A stretch of DNA of 64,000 nt. It comes from Marsupella aquatica (Eukaryota; Marchantiophyta). The notes beneath the pieces were generated by a model, which saw only the letters and a list, made by a program, of their open reading frames with translations, was not told where the DNA came from and did not search any database. The position numbers were made by a program, and so were the translations under genes. The DNA lies in contig OZ316891.1 of the NCBI GenBank assembly GCA_973895155.1, positions 13,082,001-13,146,000 of the forward strand. The letters are read 5' to 3'. Of the stretch, positions 12,905 through 25,690 are shown piece after piece (the stretch's first letter is position 1; each line of letters begins with the position of its first letter).

Positions 12905-13078
12905 GAACTGCCCAATGCGTTGTAAAGAATGAGTTCGCAGGGACGTATGAACTGCCCAATGCGCTGTAAAAAAAGAGTTCTCAGGGAAGTATGAACTGCC
13001 CAATGCGCTGTAAAAAAAGAGTATTTAGGGAAGTATGAACTGCCCAATGCGTTGTAATAAATTAGTTTTTAGAAGAAC
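12905..13078 (+). repeat. Minisatellite, 4 x 44 bp
   Basis: GAACTGCCCAATGCG begins units at 12905, 12949, 12993 and 13037. The units share TGTAA(A/T)(A/G)AA..AGT and differ at a handful of positions; the two middle copies are the most alike. Confidence 0.93.
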
Positions 13079-14522
13079 CACGAACCTGAATTAATTTTGT
13101 GGTTTTTTTATTAAACCCATTCCAGCCTCTCTGACTATGGAATCGAATCGTTGACCCGCAGCCTGCAAAACGACACAAAGGGGCACGAACGAGGCATCCT
13201 TCTTGAATGCGCATAAAGCGCGGCTGGATAATTATTCAGCTGTTTTGGAAAGCTGAACGTCCAAGCAGAAAGCGAAAGAGAAATAATTGTTGTTATGTGG
13301 GGAACGTCTGGACTAGGAATACTGAAAGGACAGGAAAAGGGAACACCGACAGTAGTGGACTGTACACAGGTTGCGTTCCCGTTTCCGTGTACCATTCTTC
13401 TTCGTCAATCTTTGAGTTATTAAAGTACTGTAAGTTCAATTTTCAAGGTTTTAAGGGAAGCTGTGCGTCCACGGACTCAACGGTGGGTTTAGATTACCCG
13501 TTCATTGTCTTTTCCGTCATTCTCGCGCTGTCCTCTTTCGGGGGTATCCCTATATCCCATCGAACCTCGTTCAATTGAGGTCGTTTAACTGCTCCAACTC
13601 GATTTGTGACGAGAAAAAGCTGACTCGCAGCAGCGTTTCCACTGTTTTCGGAAGGGAATTCCTGAAATTATCGGCTCTTCAACAGGTTTTCTTGTCCTTT
13701 ACGTGTTTTATTCGCGTTCTGTCCAATGGATTTTTCATGGGAGACGAGTTATACAGTGTAATGAATATTTCGGATCGATGTCCAACTTATTACTGACCCA
13801 CTACCATAGATTTGCGGGTCTGCCTGCACTTTTTGCTTACCAATCGATGGTTGGGTAAATTGTTCAATCTTAGCTGGTTTGTGAAGACCGATTTGATGTC
13901 GAGCTGGCTGTGTTTTCCAACGCTAGCTAGGAAGTAAGAACCATCCAAGGCTTCATCTGCAAACCCAAACGGAACTGTAAATAAGATCCCGCTCGATTAG
14001 AGGTCTAATTGCAGCTCAACTCTTGACAGTCATGAAGTTCAGAGGCAGACCTACTACAGTCTCAGTAGGGAAGGGTCCTTTAGGAATGTGAAGCAGTCAG
14101 AGAGATGCAGAACTCGGGCTGCTATGAGGGACTCCGGGGCTGATCGAATTGGCCTAATCTTCAGACATGCATCATCAACCTGCGGCTGACGTGCAGGAAT
14201 TAAGCTGGAAAGGTAACTTGACTTCCCCCAATCCTTTATCAACTAGCTGGATTTCCAAACCTGATAAGCTCGCTAGCTGGATTTCCAAACCTGATAAGAC
14301 AGGGAGAAGATGCTTCAGGTTTAGAGGACTACTTGAAAGTTCCAAATCTGGTAGGGACTTGAATTCGAGCGAGATGAACAAAGAGCTCAAAAAAGGGATG
14401 GGAAAATAGGAGATTCATCCATCCAGAGTCGGAGACCCAAACTGAAGCGGAATTTTTACTTCAGCTCGAGAAACAAGTTATTTAGGGCTCTGGGATTTAA
14501 CGACAGGTCTCGACTAATATGA

Positions 14523-14546
14523 ATCCCAGTACTAGAGTACTGGGAT
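14523..14546. repeat. Near-perfect palindrome, 11-bp arms, 2-nt centre
   Basis: ATCCCAGTACT, then AG, then AGTACTGGGAT. No T-run follows and no gene adjoins it, so a terminator role is not indicated. Confidence 0.9.
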
Positions 14547-17428
14547 ATCAACTGTACGAGAGCGACTGCAGTCGTACTCAATCAACTTTGGCCACTCCCT
14601 TCCTAGTTACCTACCATTCTACTAAATGATTACACGTTGGCCACCTGGTGTGTCCGCCATATATGAGTGTAGCTTTCAATTTGGACATTTATAGCTAGGT
14701 ATCAGGCTATGGCCGAGGACGGTGCTCGGAAATGAGAGAGATCTAGAATCATCATGCAACGCTCGGCGTCTTAGGGGTTTGGCAGTGTGCTGCGATAAGA
14801 TCATTGTGCTCCCGGCTGGGTGGGTGCGTGACAGGCCGGGAGAGACCTCAGACAAGTCATTATTGAATCGCTAGCTAGTGATGAGATCCACTGCCGCAGA
14901 GGTTCACAGATAGACGTACCGAGATCGAGCTCCGAGGTTTTGTGCAATCGTTTTCAGCCAAGTATAACGCCACTACTTCTAGTCTTGGCTACTTTCCACA
15001 GACTGAGTGAGCTAGCACCTGCGATTTGCTGAACTGCACACCTGCGGCCAGTTTTAGAGATCCGGTACTCCTCATGCGCATGCGTCTGTCAGGGCCGGAG
15101 CGTTCTTCAAGCTTTCTGTTAATTCTAGGGATAAGCTCTTTAGAATGTTTGACTGTAATGTTTAGATAACAAGGTATGACTTGAAGTATGGTAGCTACTT
15201 GTAGTTCACTTGGTTTGAAGAGACAATTGTTCTTTATCCTGCCAGGAGAGCGAATAGCGAATGATTGCAGTACGTATGGACAGAAACGTCCAAAGAACTC
15301 GAAGGCTGGGGAAGATAACTTAACGCTTCTAATTTACCATAGAAAGAGATGGATAACAGTCCTGCCCTGTGGAAATGACCAAATAACTCGGAGCGAGGAT
15401 ATTAACGGTCTTAATTTGAGAGAGACTGACTGATGCTTGACACTGATACACTGATTTGGTTCAGATTGCTTCAACAACCCCAAGTGTAACTCGAGTGCAG
15501 CCATATTCAGTTGAATGAGGATGCATGCCCCTTGAAGCCCCTTGAAGTGTGATGTCTTGGGTTGAGAGTTTTACAGACTTAGATAGATGTTATTGAGAGC
15601 TGTGGTAGCATGTATATTCCATCCATTCTCGGCGCCAGAAGCCTGCTGTCCGTCGTCAAGCTTCAAAAGAACTATGGCTGGGTCTGAGAATGTCACCTTG
15701 GGCGAGCAACCGAAGGTTTAATGGGAGAAATTTTTGGGAGTCCGAGACTCTGAGACGGACGGTTCAAATGAAATTAAAGATGTGAGCCCCAGGCTAGGAA
15801 CGAGCGAGACTTTCAAGGAATGGTTCAGCATCCTAAGTTCACAATTCATATGCAACAGTATGGAGTAGTTTTCTCATGCGGGGTCTGCAAAGAAGGGTAC
15901 GTCCGTTCCCAATGAAGTGAGCTTCCATGTTTTCTCTCGTTGCCGAATGATCTCTGATTCCTGTACCTTGTGACAGTAGACCGACCTTCTCAGCGATGAC
16001 CCAGTTGGGAAGACCAGTTCGAGGCGATCATGTGGATGTATTTATCTCCCTTTTGCATCTTTCTGAGGTACGCAGACGAATTCTAGCAAAATTGGAAACA
16101 GTCGCCTTACATTCACGGTGATCGAGAAATCAGGATGCTAAATGCACTCCATGGTACGATGACCAATAGAAGCATACAAAATGTCGACCATGATTAGGGG
16201 AAGATCGCTCGCATTCCAAGCGATATGGCTAAGGAATTAAGTTGCTTCGCCACGAAAATGATTTCTACAAAACTCAAGGTTTTCGGAAAATGTTGAAGGT
16301 TAGGGGATCTCTGGCTACACTTTTCACTCACTTCTCTTGACTAGATAGTCCTTCTTGCCTCGGTTGCACACTTGTGGCAACGCCAATAGGAGTGAAATTC
16401 GCGTGGGTGTGTATGCTTACAGTGCAGCGTCAGAACATGTACGGCAGACAGCTAGCTTTAATTTCAAGTTTGAAATGTTTTTGTTGCCGATATGGATGGT
16501 CACATTTAAAAGATTTGGAAGTGGCGCACGTGGATCAGAAGATCGCCACTTCTATCCCCGCTTCTATCGTGATTGTCTTTCAGGTTCTCGACGTCGATGA
16601 GAGTTGCGAAGACGATATGATGCATGGGTGTACCATTGGGTGGTCCAGTTCCGAATCTGCTCTACAAGAAGCAACTAGTGCACTAACTGTCTGCAATCAT
16701 GCTGAGATTTTCACTTTATATGCTTTAAGATACGTAAATGATTCGAGCCTCGTATGTAGTCGAAGCGGAGTCCTTCGTACGTCATATGGAAGTCTTTCAG
16801 TTGCGGTGTTGGACTTAAAAGCATCAATATCCCGTCTTCGTGCCTATCATCGGCTTCAAGAACCTGTTGGCTAGCAGCGCCAGCACCTCTGGCGAAGAAC
16901 GTTCCGGCCACTGAGCTAGCTTCCACCGCCAACTATCAGTGGTGAGGTCGAAGTCATATATTTGAGTTGCATGCAGAGCGAGGGTTTGTCGGCAGAGCTA
17001 GCAATGATACATAGCAGGTACACTTTCCATGCTTGGGATGATCTTACTCAATGATTGTGGCGAAGACATCGATGGATCATAGATGAGCTGAAGTTGAGAA
17101 GTCTAGCTGGAGGACTCAACCCATTCTTCCGAGGTAGTTAGGCACATTTGACAGATTTGGTCATGAAACTCTCGATCAATCTTGATGAGGTTCAGCTTGC
17201 TCGATGCACTAAAGGTTGTAAATCTACCTTAGCTAGTTCACAGAAACAAATGTAGGTAAGTTCCCACCCATCAATCAGTATACTATGCATCTCTCGATCA
17301 ATCTGTCTGATGTTTCTCAGTTCGTCAAGAGCCTACAGAAATGAAAACGTGCAGGTTTATACGTAAGGGAAAATTTGAGCTAGTACTGCCATTTAGAATT
17401 TGAGTACTGTAATTCATTGTGTGGTACA

Positions 17429-17446
17429 GATCTAGATATCTAGATC
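17429..17446. repeat. 18-bp perfect palindrome
   Basis: GATCTAGATATCTAGATC reads the same on both strands. It lies in unassigned sequence with no adjacent gene, so no function is inferred. Confidence 0.9.
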
Positions 17447-20057
17447 ATATTTCAGATATATTTGGCGCAAGTAGACATAGTGGTGTTCCGCTATATGTAT
17501 GTGATTGGTGTTAAAATGTGGGCATGTGCAGATGAGCAGATGTGCCCAAAGCAGCGCTCGGATTTACTTAAATTAGGTTATGACGAAAGCAGCTTCATGG
17601 TCTGAGTTGGTTTATGTGTCATCACAAAGAGGTCCAGAAGTAGCACCACAGGAAGTCGGTAGGAATGGGCATTTCGATCTCTTACTAGCTGGCTCGGAAC
17701 AGCTGATCGAGCTACATACCTGAGTGTAAATCATGTACTTCATTTGCAGGTGAGGTGATCAAAACGCGCTAGAGTGTGGCACCCAAGCACCCAGTTTGAT
17801 ACGATCTCTCATTATCGTTATACTGTGGCAGGGGCATAACCGATACTATGCATAAACTCCACAAATACAATAGGTCCATAGATATTTTCTCTGCAATCTG
17901 GACGGCTGGCCTTGTTAATAGAGATTGTATGTTTTAATCAGTGGATCAGAGCATAAAATGTTCATTCTCACTGACAACAAACAGCCAGTACATTGTGTAC
18001 TGTAGTTGAGACAGTGAAAGGGACAGTTTGTTGACATTTCCCCATGACCCCGTGGCTGCACTGCCAAGATAATTATATACAGTAGTAGCTCAGTAATTGG
18101 TTATCGTGCAGCTACAGTAAGTAGATTCATTCCTTTACTAGCTTGACCCGGCGATGAATGCTGCTAAAGTGTGTCTGGGAACGTGATTTCTTTTCACTAA
18201 AGTAGGCTGAATTTCTTTGCTCGTGTATGATACCGTACTGTACATATGGTGGAGTGTTATAAACCGCTTGTTTTCGTAACGTGGTTGGTTTGTTTGCATG
18301 CACTATAGTGGAATGAGTGAAACAGTACTGAAGTACTACAGAAGACGGTCAATACACAATCATGACCAGGACCTAAAGACAGACTGTTTGGAGATACACA
18401 CCCTTATGTTGTCCCCTGTATTGGGTCTATTTTTTGGGGATCCTATTTGACGCTTTTTGTTTTCGAAAATGCAGCCTCTGACCCCTGTTGTGCGTCGCTT
18501 GTCTTTGGTATCCTGTTTGACCAAGACCTCGGATGCATTCTGGACACTGGATGTACAGTTTTGCATTGGACAGCTCACACTCACTATGGCAACGAGCCTG
18601 GTAGCCACAAAAGCTCTCCCAAGGGATTTTTGACGAGTGGTTCAGAACTCAACCAATGAATGTGTAGGACGAGGGTGACTGAGCAGAAATAAAATTAAAA
18701 TGAAGGACAAACCTGGGAACAACCTGCGTTTCCACCAAGGAGATATGTATACTTGCACTGAACGGATGTGCTACAGTAAATATGAAGATCCAATGTTGTC
18801 TGCACAGCGTACATTGCCAATTCATTGTACTGTGGGTGTAGTGTATTTCTAGTATGGGGCAAAGTAGGGTAGAGCGGCGAGCCACTCCTGACACTGGAAA
18901 TGTGCCAGAGAATGAAAGATGTCACACAGCTAACCTACAATGTAGATCTTACAGGGAGTACTATTGGATCTGGTGATCTGAGTCTGAAAGGAATAAAGGA
19001 AAGAGGCAAATTTGATCCAAAATCTTACTTTTTTATTTGCATAGGTCACCCGGCCAAATCTTGGATAAGATTTGGCAAAAAATTGCCTAACAAAACACAC
19101 AGGGGGTAAGTCATTGTATCAGCTGCCAATAGTGTACAGTGGCCTTAATGGAGATTTTTCATTATTGAGAGCCAAACTAACTAAGGGGTTTAGTTGGTGA
19201 GTGTGTGGAGGGTTGCCGCACGTGGAGTTGATTCTGGCCATTATTTAGACCGCGGTGAAGAAACCCCAAATTTTCTTTCGTAATTAAGTGGTAAGTAAAA
19301 ACAGACTGATCGATGGACCATCAGATGGCACAACGCATGCACAAATTCAATGGCTGAATGTGGCTCTCCACTGCCTGGCTAGGCGGCACAGATGACAACT
19401 TCCTAGAGGAATCAGGATGTGGGGATGACAAGGTCTATGAACTTTGCAAGGATTTGGGCAAATCTATTTGCTGGTAAAAGATGTTGCATTATTTGTAGAC
19501 TTGGGCACTTTTGATTTGACTTTCTATCCATTACTTGATGCCATAGTTTCGGTGAAGCAAATCAATGGCTTGGAGCCCAGGCTTCTTGTTTTTTGGTGGT
19601 GGGTAAGGGGGTTGTCGTCTGGAAAATTTCTTGTAGGAATCTTATTCTTTAATAATAAGGTAATTTTTTTGGTGGATGAGAAAGATCTTTAGAGGTTATC
19701 ATTAAATGTGAGCCATTAGATCATCACACTATTGCAATGATCGCTATTTGTTTCTTGTGTTTTGTTCTTTCTAGATTGTTAGAGTTTACATTTGCCCTTC
19801 TCTTTTGGGTTTAGTGTCTGTCCTTCTGGACCTCTTTTCCGTTTACTCCATTGTAATTTCTTTGCCCGTTTTTAGAAGATTGGTCACTTTCATCCTTTAG
19901 AGGTCATCTACAGTAGATCAAAACTTCTGTCATTGGACCTTAGGGCACTAACAGGCTGAGCATCTCTAGCAGTAGGGCTGTCGGGACCCTACTCAGGCCA
20001 ATAGTGACACCCGTAGTGACATATATTTGGCAGGGACACACCCAACCAGTGCCTCCA

Positions 20058-20161
20058 TCCAGTAAAGTTTTGCGGCAATTGTGATATTCACTGCCTCCTG
20101 ACCTTCATGTCCAGTAAAGTTTTGCGGCAATTGTGATATTCTCTGCCTCCTGACCTTCATT
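20058..20161 (+). repeat. Tandem duplication, 2 x 52 bp
   Basis: The unit starting TCCAGTAAAGTTTTGCGGCA at 20058 recurs at 20110, with one or two substitutions, ending CTGCCTCCTGACCTTCAT in each copy. Confidence 0.93.
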
Positions 20162-20936
20162 TTCGGTCTGGAGAAAGGCAGTAGGGAGGGCAGTCAGGCA
20201 GTGCCCCAGTGCCAAGATGCATATGAATCTACGAACATCCAAACACCACGCAATAGCATCCGTTTGAAGGTCAGGGAACAATTAATAGATCTGGTACGCA
20301 ACAAGCCCAACTCCTGCCTGTGATGGTTAATTGTGCACAGGTAACTCGCGGGAGGGTTTGGGGATGGTGGTCAATTTTGTCAGTGACCGGTGGGCTCTGG
20401 CCAGTTTACAGACTCTGGTATATTTAGATCCCCAGCTGTGGCCGTGAACAGAGCTTTTCAGTGCAGTTGGCTGCTACGACGCCGGATAAGGCAGGAGAAG
20501 GAATCCCATGGGACTGTACATGGGTGTTGAGGGTTGTCCATGATTATAGGGGCTTGCTTGATGTACGCTGGACACTTGTATGGACTTCTAGTGAAGAGAC
20601 TATATTTGCCATGCATAAGGTGATACTTTAGATCATGGAATATCACTAAGACTGGAGAGTGAGTTAAACTTAATTAAAAGGAACGCTGGAGGCCCACTTT
20701 CTGGTGATAATGTTGTATGGGTACCATCTTGTTCTACAAGTTATTTTATCTTATTTAAACTTTGTGGTATATATCCTCATTTAATGTCCCTCAATAAGGG
20801 TGTTTTCCCTTTGAAAATTTTAGGTTTGAGTTTCTACTTGCATCCCCTTATACCATAGACAAGGGATAGATAAGGGGGTTCAATGACTCCCCAAGGAAAT
20901 GATCTAACTCGTGGCTTTGTCTCGCGCTTGCTCCAT

Positions 20937-20972
20937 CCCTCCCTCCGTCCCTCCCTCCCTCCCTCCCACCCC
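20937..20972 (+). repeat. CCCT-type simple repeat
   Basis: A pyrimidine run of repeated CCCT units with one G interruption (CCGTCC). Confidence 0.9.
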
Positions 20973-21162
20973 TTTTCTAGAGAGTGTCCTGCTTGGGATT
21001 GGAACCTAATGTACCAATTGACAATGAGATTTAGTTAATAAATTGGGTGAAATATATATAAGTGGAATGTGAATAGAGATAGTAAGTTGTTACTTTGACA
21101 CGACATGCCCACCGTACCACTTTCTTGCAAGGTTTCACATTCTTTTCTAAGTTTGATTTCCA

Positions 21163-21188
21163 ACAACAACAACAACAACAACAACAAC
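21163..21188 (+). repeat. CAA triplet microsatellite
   Basis: An uninterrupted run of CAA triplets, about nine units. Confidence 0.95.
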
Positions 21189-23569
21189 ATTCTAAATCAA
21201 AAGACCTAATATGAAACCCTGTTCTTTCTTTCTAATGATTGTTTATGAAATGTCACTATGACTGGAAGCTTCCCTGCAGTCATTTGATTCAGGAGTGGAT
21301 TGGTGCAACTGTGCACATTTTCCATGCCCATCTTGTCACACTCCCCACAACTCACACTCTTTTGCCAGGCCAAACCAGAGACGCCTCAAATGTTAGACTG
21401 CCTGACCATCTCACTTGTGTACAACAACACATCCCCTCAACACCACATACTTACTATCAACAATACGAGCAATGCATAAGCATTGGGGGAGTTTCATTGA
21501 TGTAATAGGCCCACCACTGTCCATCATATCTCCCGTCCCCTTTACCCCTCTAGTAATCTAACTAACATCTAGTAATGGTTTACATCTAACACTATAATAG
21601 GCAATCCCGCCCATTTGGCCACTTTCGTCCGTCATCCCGTTACGAATTTGAATATCAGCGGGAATGAAACTGAACCTTCAGATTAAAGCATCTCTTTTTT
21701 CGTATCCATCCGATTGTGAAACGAGACATGCATCAGATTTTGCTCCCTTCCGTGCACCCCCGTGCACTCATTATGCCCCTCCATCCCCACCCGCAGCAAG
21801 GACCTCTGCATAGGGCTTCGCAACCCATGTAACTTACATTCCATGCACTTTGTCCCTATGGGACCGGCCCTCCTTGCACAGTGCAAGGCACTGGCATAGG
21901 GCTCGTATTTATAGAATACACTTAAAATTCCGCTCCACAATGCAAAACAATCCCCCTACAATATAAAGTTTTAGCTATATTATGCTATGAGTGAGAATGT
22001 TTATGAGCAGGGAACACTAGAGGACAAGTGAACTTTATTGCTTGGAACCTAGACAAAATCAATTTTGTCATTTTACAACTTTCTTGCTTGAGACCTAGAC
22101 AGCACTTTTTCTTGTTTTTCAACACAGGTACGTCAGTATAAAAATAAGGTTGTTTAAGCTGGGACTACCTTATAGTGATGTTTTCAATATTCATGTATAT
22201 AGTAGCTCGCTGGTAAGAGAGAAGCTTTACGTAACAGGTCATAGCATCCCCAAAGTGAGGGGCTTGACCTTGAGTTTTGAGGGGCTATTATTGCTCATAA
22301 TGCACTCATAACATGGAGTCATCAAGTTTAAGGCCTAAGATTTTCATTTTGGTGTTTTCAGTAAAAGTGCAGGGGAAGTTTCACAATTCACTAATCTGGA
22401 CTGTGCATTCTTCTCCATAAAAACATCAAAAAATACAAAGAGAAAACTCACAAAGGGAATTAAGTATATAATAGGGGGTTTCAAACCTCAAAATTTGATG
22501 GACCTTAACTTAGTAGTTAATGTTAAGGACATAAAAAGTTAAGGACTACCAAATTCATGATCCCTAATCCATGCCCTAACATTTTGCCACAGACTGGTCA
22601 TATAATTATATGTCATGATCATTAGTCACTCTGGAGGCTAGTCAAACAAACAAACCTTTACATAACCTTTTGAAAAAGCTTTGGCCAATTTTTATGGCCA
22701 AACACCATCATCCATAACTATGAAGGTTTGAGATAGTGACAACCTATTTCTGAGCTCTAATGCCCCAAAGTTCCAAACATTGGGGGCTTAGCTCAAGTTT
22801 TAAGGGACGGTTCTTGAACTGTCCATGATGCCCTGGTAACCAGGAATAATACAATTTCAATTCTAAAAGATTTTCACTCCAAACTATTTGTGGTCTTTTT
22901 GCTTCCGTCTTTGCATTTGAATGCCAACCCCAAAATTCCATGCGAATTAAAGTTTTACTTTTCTGGTTTGGGGTTCCTAGTCTCTCTACCTCTTTTGCTT
23001 TCCCTTCATTGTACTTATTTTTGTCCCCTCTTGTATAAATTATGGTTCTTTTCCCAATTTTTAACCGAAAGACAAGTGGAAGCCCAATCTCATGATGCCG
23101 TTCAGCGCCTGGTGGGCATTCTCTTCCATAATGTACAGAAAAATACTAAGAGACAAATTTTGAAATGATTCAAGAGTAAAAAGTGCTTCAAATGATAGAA
23201 AAAGTGGTCAGATTGAGGACAAGGGTGTGACCCAATCTTTGACCAATCCACATGTTACAAGATAGTAGCTCAACATCATAGACACGATCCCAGTTTTGCA
23301 GATTGGCTAGAGTTATTATTGTGCACGCAATGATGGACACCCTTGCCCCGCCCTAAAAAATGTAAGAACCCATTGTAGAAAGTGCTATATCTAGTTCATA
23401 ATTGTTCATGACCTCTGGTCTAGAGTTGAAGCCTCTAGACTGTGACTAAGTGATCACAAGGTGTGGGATGAGGTAACAGGCAGGGACGGCAATCGTGTGC
23501 TTGATAAAAGCTCAGGCCATAAGCTAGTATGGCTGAAGAAAGTGGCAGGCAAGGTTCCTGCCTAAAAGT

Positions 23570-23671
23570 TCCACTCTCCCTATCTAGAAAAGCTGATTGA
23601 GAATTGGAGTGTGAACAAGCTCCACTCTCCCTCTCTAGAAAAGCTGATTGAGAATATGAAGTGTGAACACT
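23570..23671 (+). repeat. Tandem duplication, 2 x 51 bp
   Basis: TCCACTCTCCCTATCTAGAA at 23570 recurs as TCCACTCTCCCTCTCTAGAA at 23621. Both units continue AAGCTGATTGAGAAT. Confidence 0.92.
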
Positions 23672-24599
23672 TTAGCCTCCAAAGTGAGGGTCGGAGTTCT
23701 GAGTTTGACTGTGGGCTATCACTGTCTTGATCTTCCCCACCCCTGAATAGGCTGGCTGGTGCTCCTCTGCCCCTCTGATTGAAAACTGAAATCTGAGTTC
23801 TATGCCATAGTGGAAAGTAGGTTTGTGCAAAATGCAATTAGATCAAACAAATTCGTTTGCAGTACAAAAATGTGAGGTTCCAAAGAGGGGTGGACTGGAA
23901 CCATATGCAGGCAGAGCAGGAAATGGAGCGAAATTGAAAGTGCACACCACGAAGAACCTTATATGAGCCACTGCCCAGGAGATGGTGTAATTGGTTTGAA
24001 ATTGGCTGCAAATACATGTTTTGGCAGGCCTAAGTGAATACCAAAAAGATAGGGCCACCCATGAAAGAACGGAAAAAGAAACAAGCAAAACTTATTTTCC
24101 TTGCGACTTAACAATGGCGAACCAAGTCAGGGTCTAGCTTTTGAATTTGACTCCGGGCTACCATCCTTAAATGTTGGACTAGAATCCCCAATCAATTCCG
24201 TGATGACGCAATCTGCTGGGCTGCAGGCAGGACAAAGCAACATATGCCCATGCAATGATGCAATGATGCAATCGAGTGGCTGCAATGATTGCATGAGCAG
24301 CCGAATTATGGTGTGGAAGGTGCAATTAATGGCAGGGACAGAACTCTCATTGGGAAAAAAACATGATGTACGATCTGACGATCATGTAGAGTAGCACAAA
24401 CAAGTTAGGTTGCTGGCCTTATAATTATGCCCTCTAAAAAATTTTAAAAAAACATTTTAAAACTTTCGTCTCCCGCAACCATTCAAATATCAATCTACGC
24501 CAAAACTAACTTAATTATCAGGTTGTCGTTTCTTAAATGTGATTTGACTTAACCATGCACATTAACCCAAAACACATGTTACGAGGTCAATTTTGCACA

Positions 24600-25470
24600 A
24601 AAGATGTCATTATGTAATTATGTCATTGTACTTAAAATGTTATTAAATAAAATATATCATTAAATAAAATATATGGTTGTTCAAAAGATATAGTTAAATA
24701 TATATTATTATAAAAAATATTTTTTACTAAAAAATATTATTCGATAAAAGATGTTAATGTGTAATAAATGATATTATGTTAAAGATGTAGTTAAAAAAAT
24801 ATCATGATACAAAAGATATCTTTGTTAGAAGGATCTCATTGCATTAATTAATTGTCAAATGAAAGATGTTATGACACAAAGAGAGAAAACAACCACCACC
24901 CAAGTATAGCAAAATGAGAATGATTTATTTTGTTATTTTCTTTTTAAACCTTAATACAAAGATGTTGATGAGAAAAAAAGATGTCAAGCTGAGAAAAAGA
25001 AGTAAAGCAAAACAATTGTCAAGGAGAGAAAAGATGGCTATGTGAGAAAAGTATGTGAAGATAAGGAAAAGATGTTGTGGTGAGATAAAATGTGAAGGTG
25101 AAAAAAAGGTCAAATCGATGTTAAGGTGAAAACATATGTCAATGAGAAAAAAATATGTTGAGGTGAGACAAAGAAGTCAAGGTGAAAAAAGATGTCGAGG
25201 AGAGAAAACATGGCAAGATGAGTCCCGAGGTGAGTGAAAGATGTTGTGGTGAGATAAAGATGTCAAGGTGAGAAAGTTGTCAAGGTGAAAAAAAGATGTC
25301 AAGATGACAAAAAGATGTCGAGTCAGGTGAGAATATATAATTCTCGAGGAGAGAAACAAAAATCAAGGACCTAAAAGATGCCAAGGGGGAGAAAAAATTG
25401 TCGTTGTGAGATAAAGATGTCAATGTGAGAAAGAAATGGCGAGATGAGAAAAATATGCCAAAGCAAGGTA
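24600..25470 (+). repeat. Degenerate minisatellite, about 20-bp GATGTCAAGGTGAGAAAA units
   Basis: From about 24930 to 25470 the sequence is a run of 17-24 bp units near the consensus AAAGATGTCAAGGTGAGAAA. The tract 24600-24930 is a more decayed AT-rich form of it (AAAAGATGTnATnA). All Cs fall within GTC or similar positions, so the reverse strand gives artefactual Ser/Phe/Leu-rich ORFs. The same unit family recurs at 33540-33720 and 47400-47690 in opposite orientation. Confidence 0.85.
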
Positions 25471-25690
25471 GAGTTGTTGTGGTGGTATTCAACAACTCAT
25501 GCATTGCACATAAAAATTGGAGACGCAAGATAATGGTCACTGCAGCATAGAGTTCAAGCACAACCGAGTGATAGAAAAAAATTTAGTTTCAATTTTTAGA
25601 GAGCTTAAAACTGAATATGTTTTATTTATATTCAAAACTTTAAGGTTAATATCCAATTCTTTAAGTCTCAATTTTAATAATTAGTTTTTA
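25471..25690 (+). repeat. Flanking head of a dispersed repeat (copy 1)
   Basis: The sequence CAACAACTCATGCATTGCAC through GTTCAAGCACAACCGAGTGAT, followed by an AT-rich tail, is matched in reverse complement at 33245-33435. Together with the adjacent minisatellite it forms a composite repeat present at least twice in the window. No coding signature is seen. Confidence 0.7.

Larger units (their letters stand above)
13080..20050. other. Unassigned tract of mixed composition
   Basis: This part, especially 13100-18900, is less AT-rich than its neighbours and looks less repeat-derived, yet I find no coherent gene. The longest ORF (16374-16874 plus, 166 codons) has no recognised domain. Local structures are a 30-bp tandem duplication at about 14243-14302, an 11-bp-arm palindrome at 14523-14546 and an 18-bp perfect palindrome at 17429-17446. 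An unrecognised lineage-specific or noncoding transcript cannot be excluded. Confidence 0.3.
20162..24590. other. Unassigned intergenic tract with simple repeats
   Basis: No gene is recognised. Landmarks are a CCCT-type simple repeat at about 20937-20972, a CAA triplet run at about 21163-21188, and a 51-bp tandem duplication at 23570-23671. At 21880-21920 the minus strand has a TATAAATA string in GC-richer sequence, which could be a promoter or LTR remnant, but no ORF downstream supports a gene. Confidence 0.35.

Noticed and set aside
14523-14546. Transcription terminator hairpin
   Set aside because: No gene ends nearby and no T-run follows; intrinsic terminators do not apply to pol II genes.
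24600-25470. CRISPR-like array
   Set aside because: This is a plant nuclear sequence; units are degenerate and lack constant-length unique spacers.
25177-25561. Phe/Leu/Ser-rich minus-strand ORFs resembling membrane proteins
   Set aside because: They are the reverse translation of the GATGTCAAGGTGAGAAAA minisatellite.
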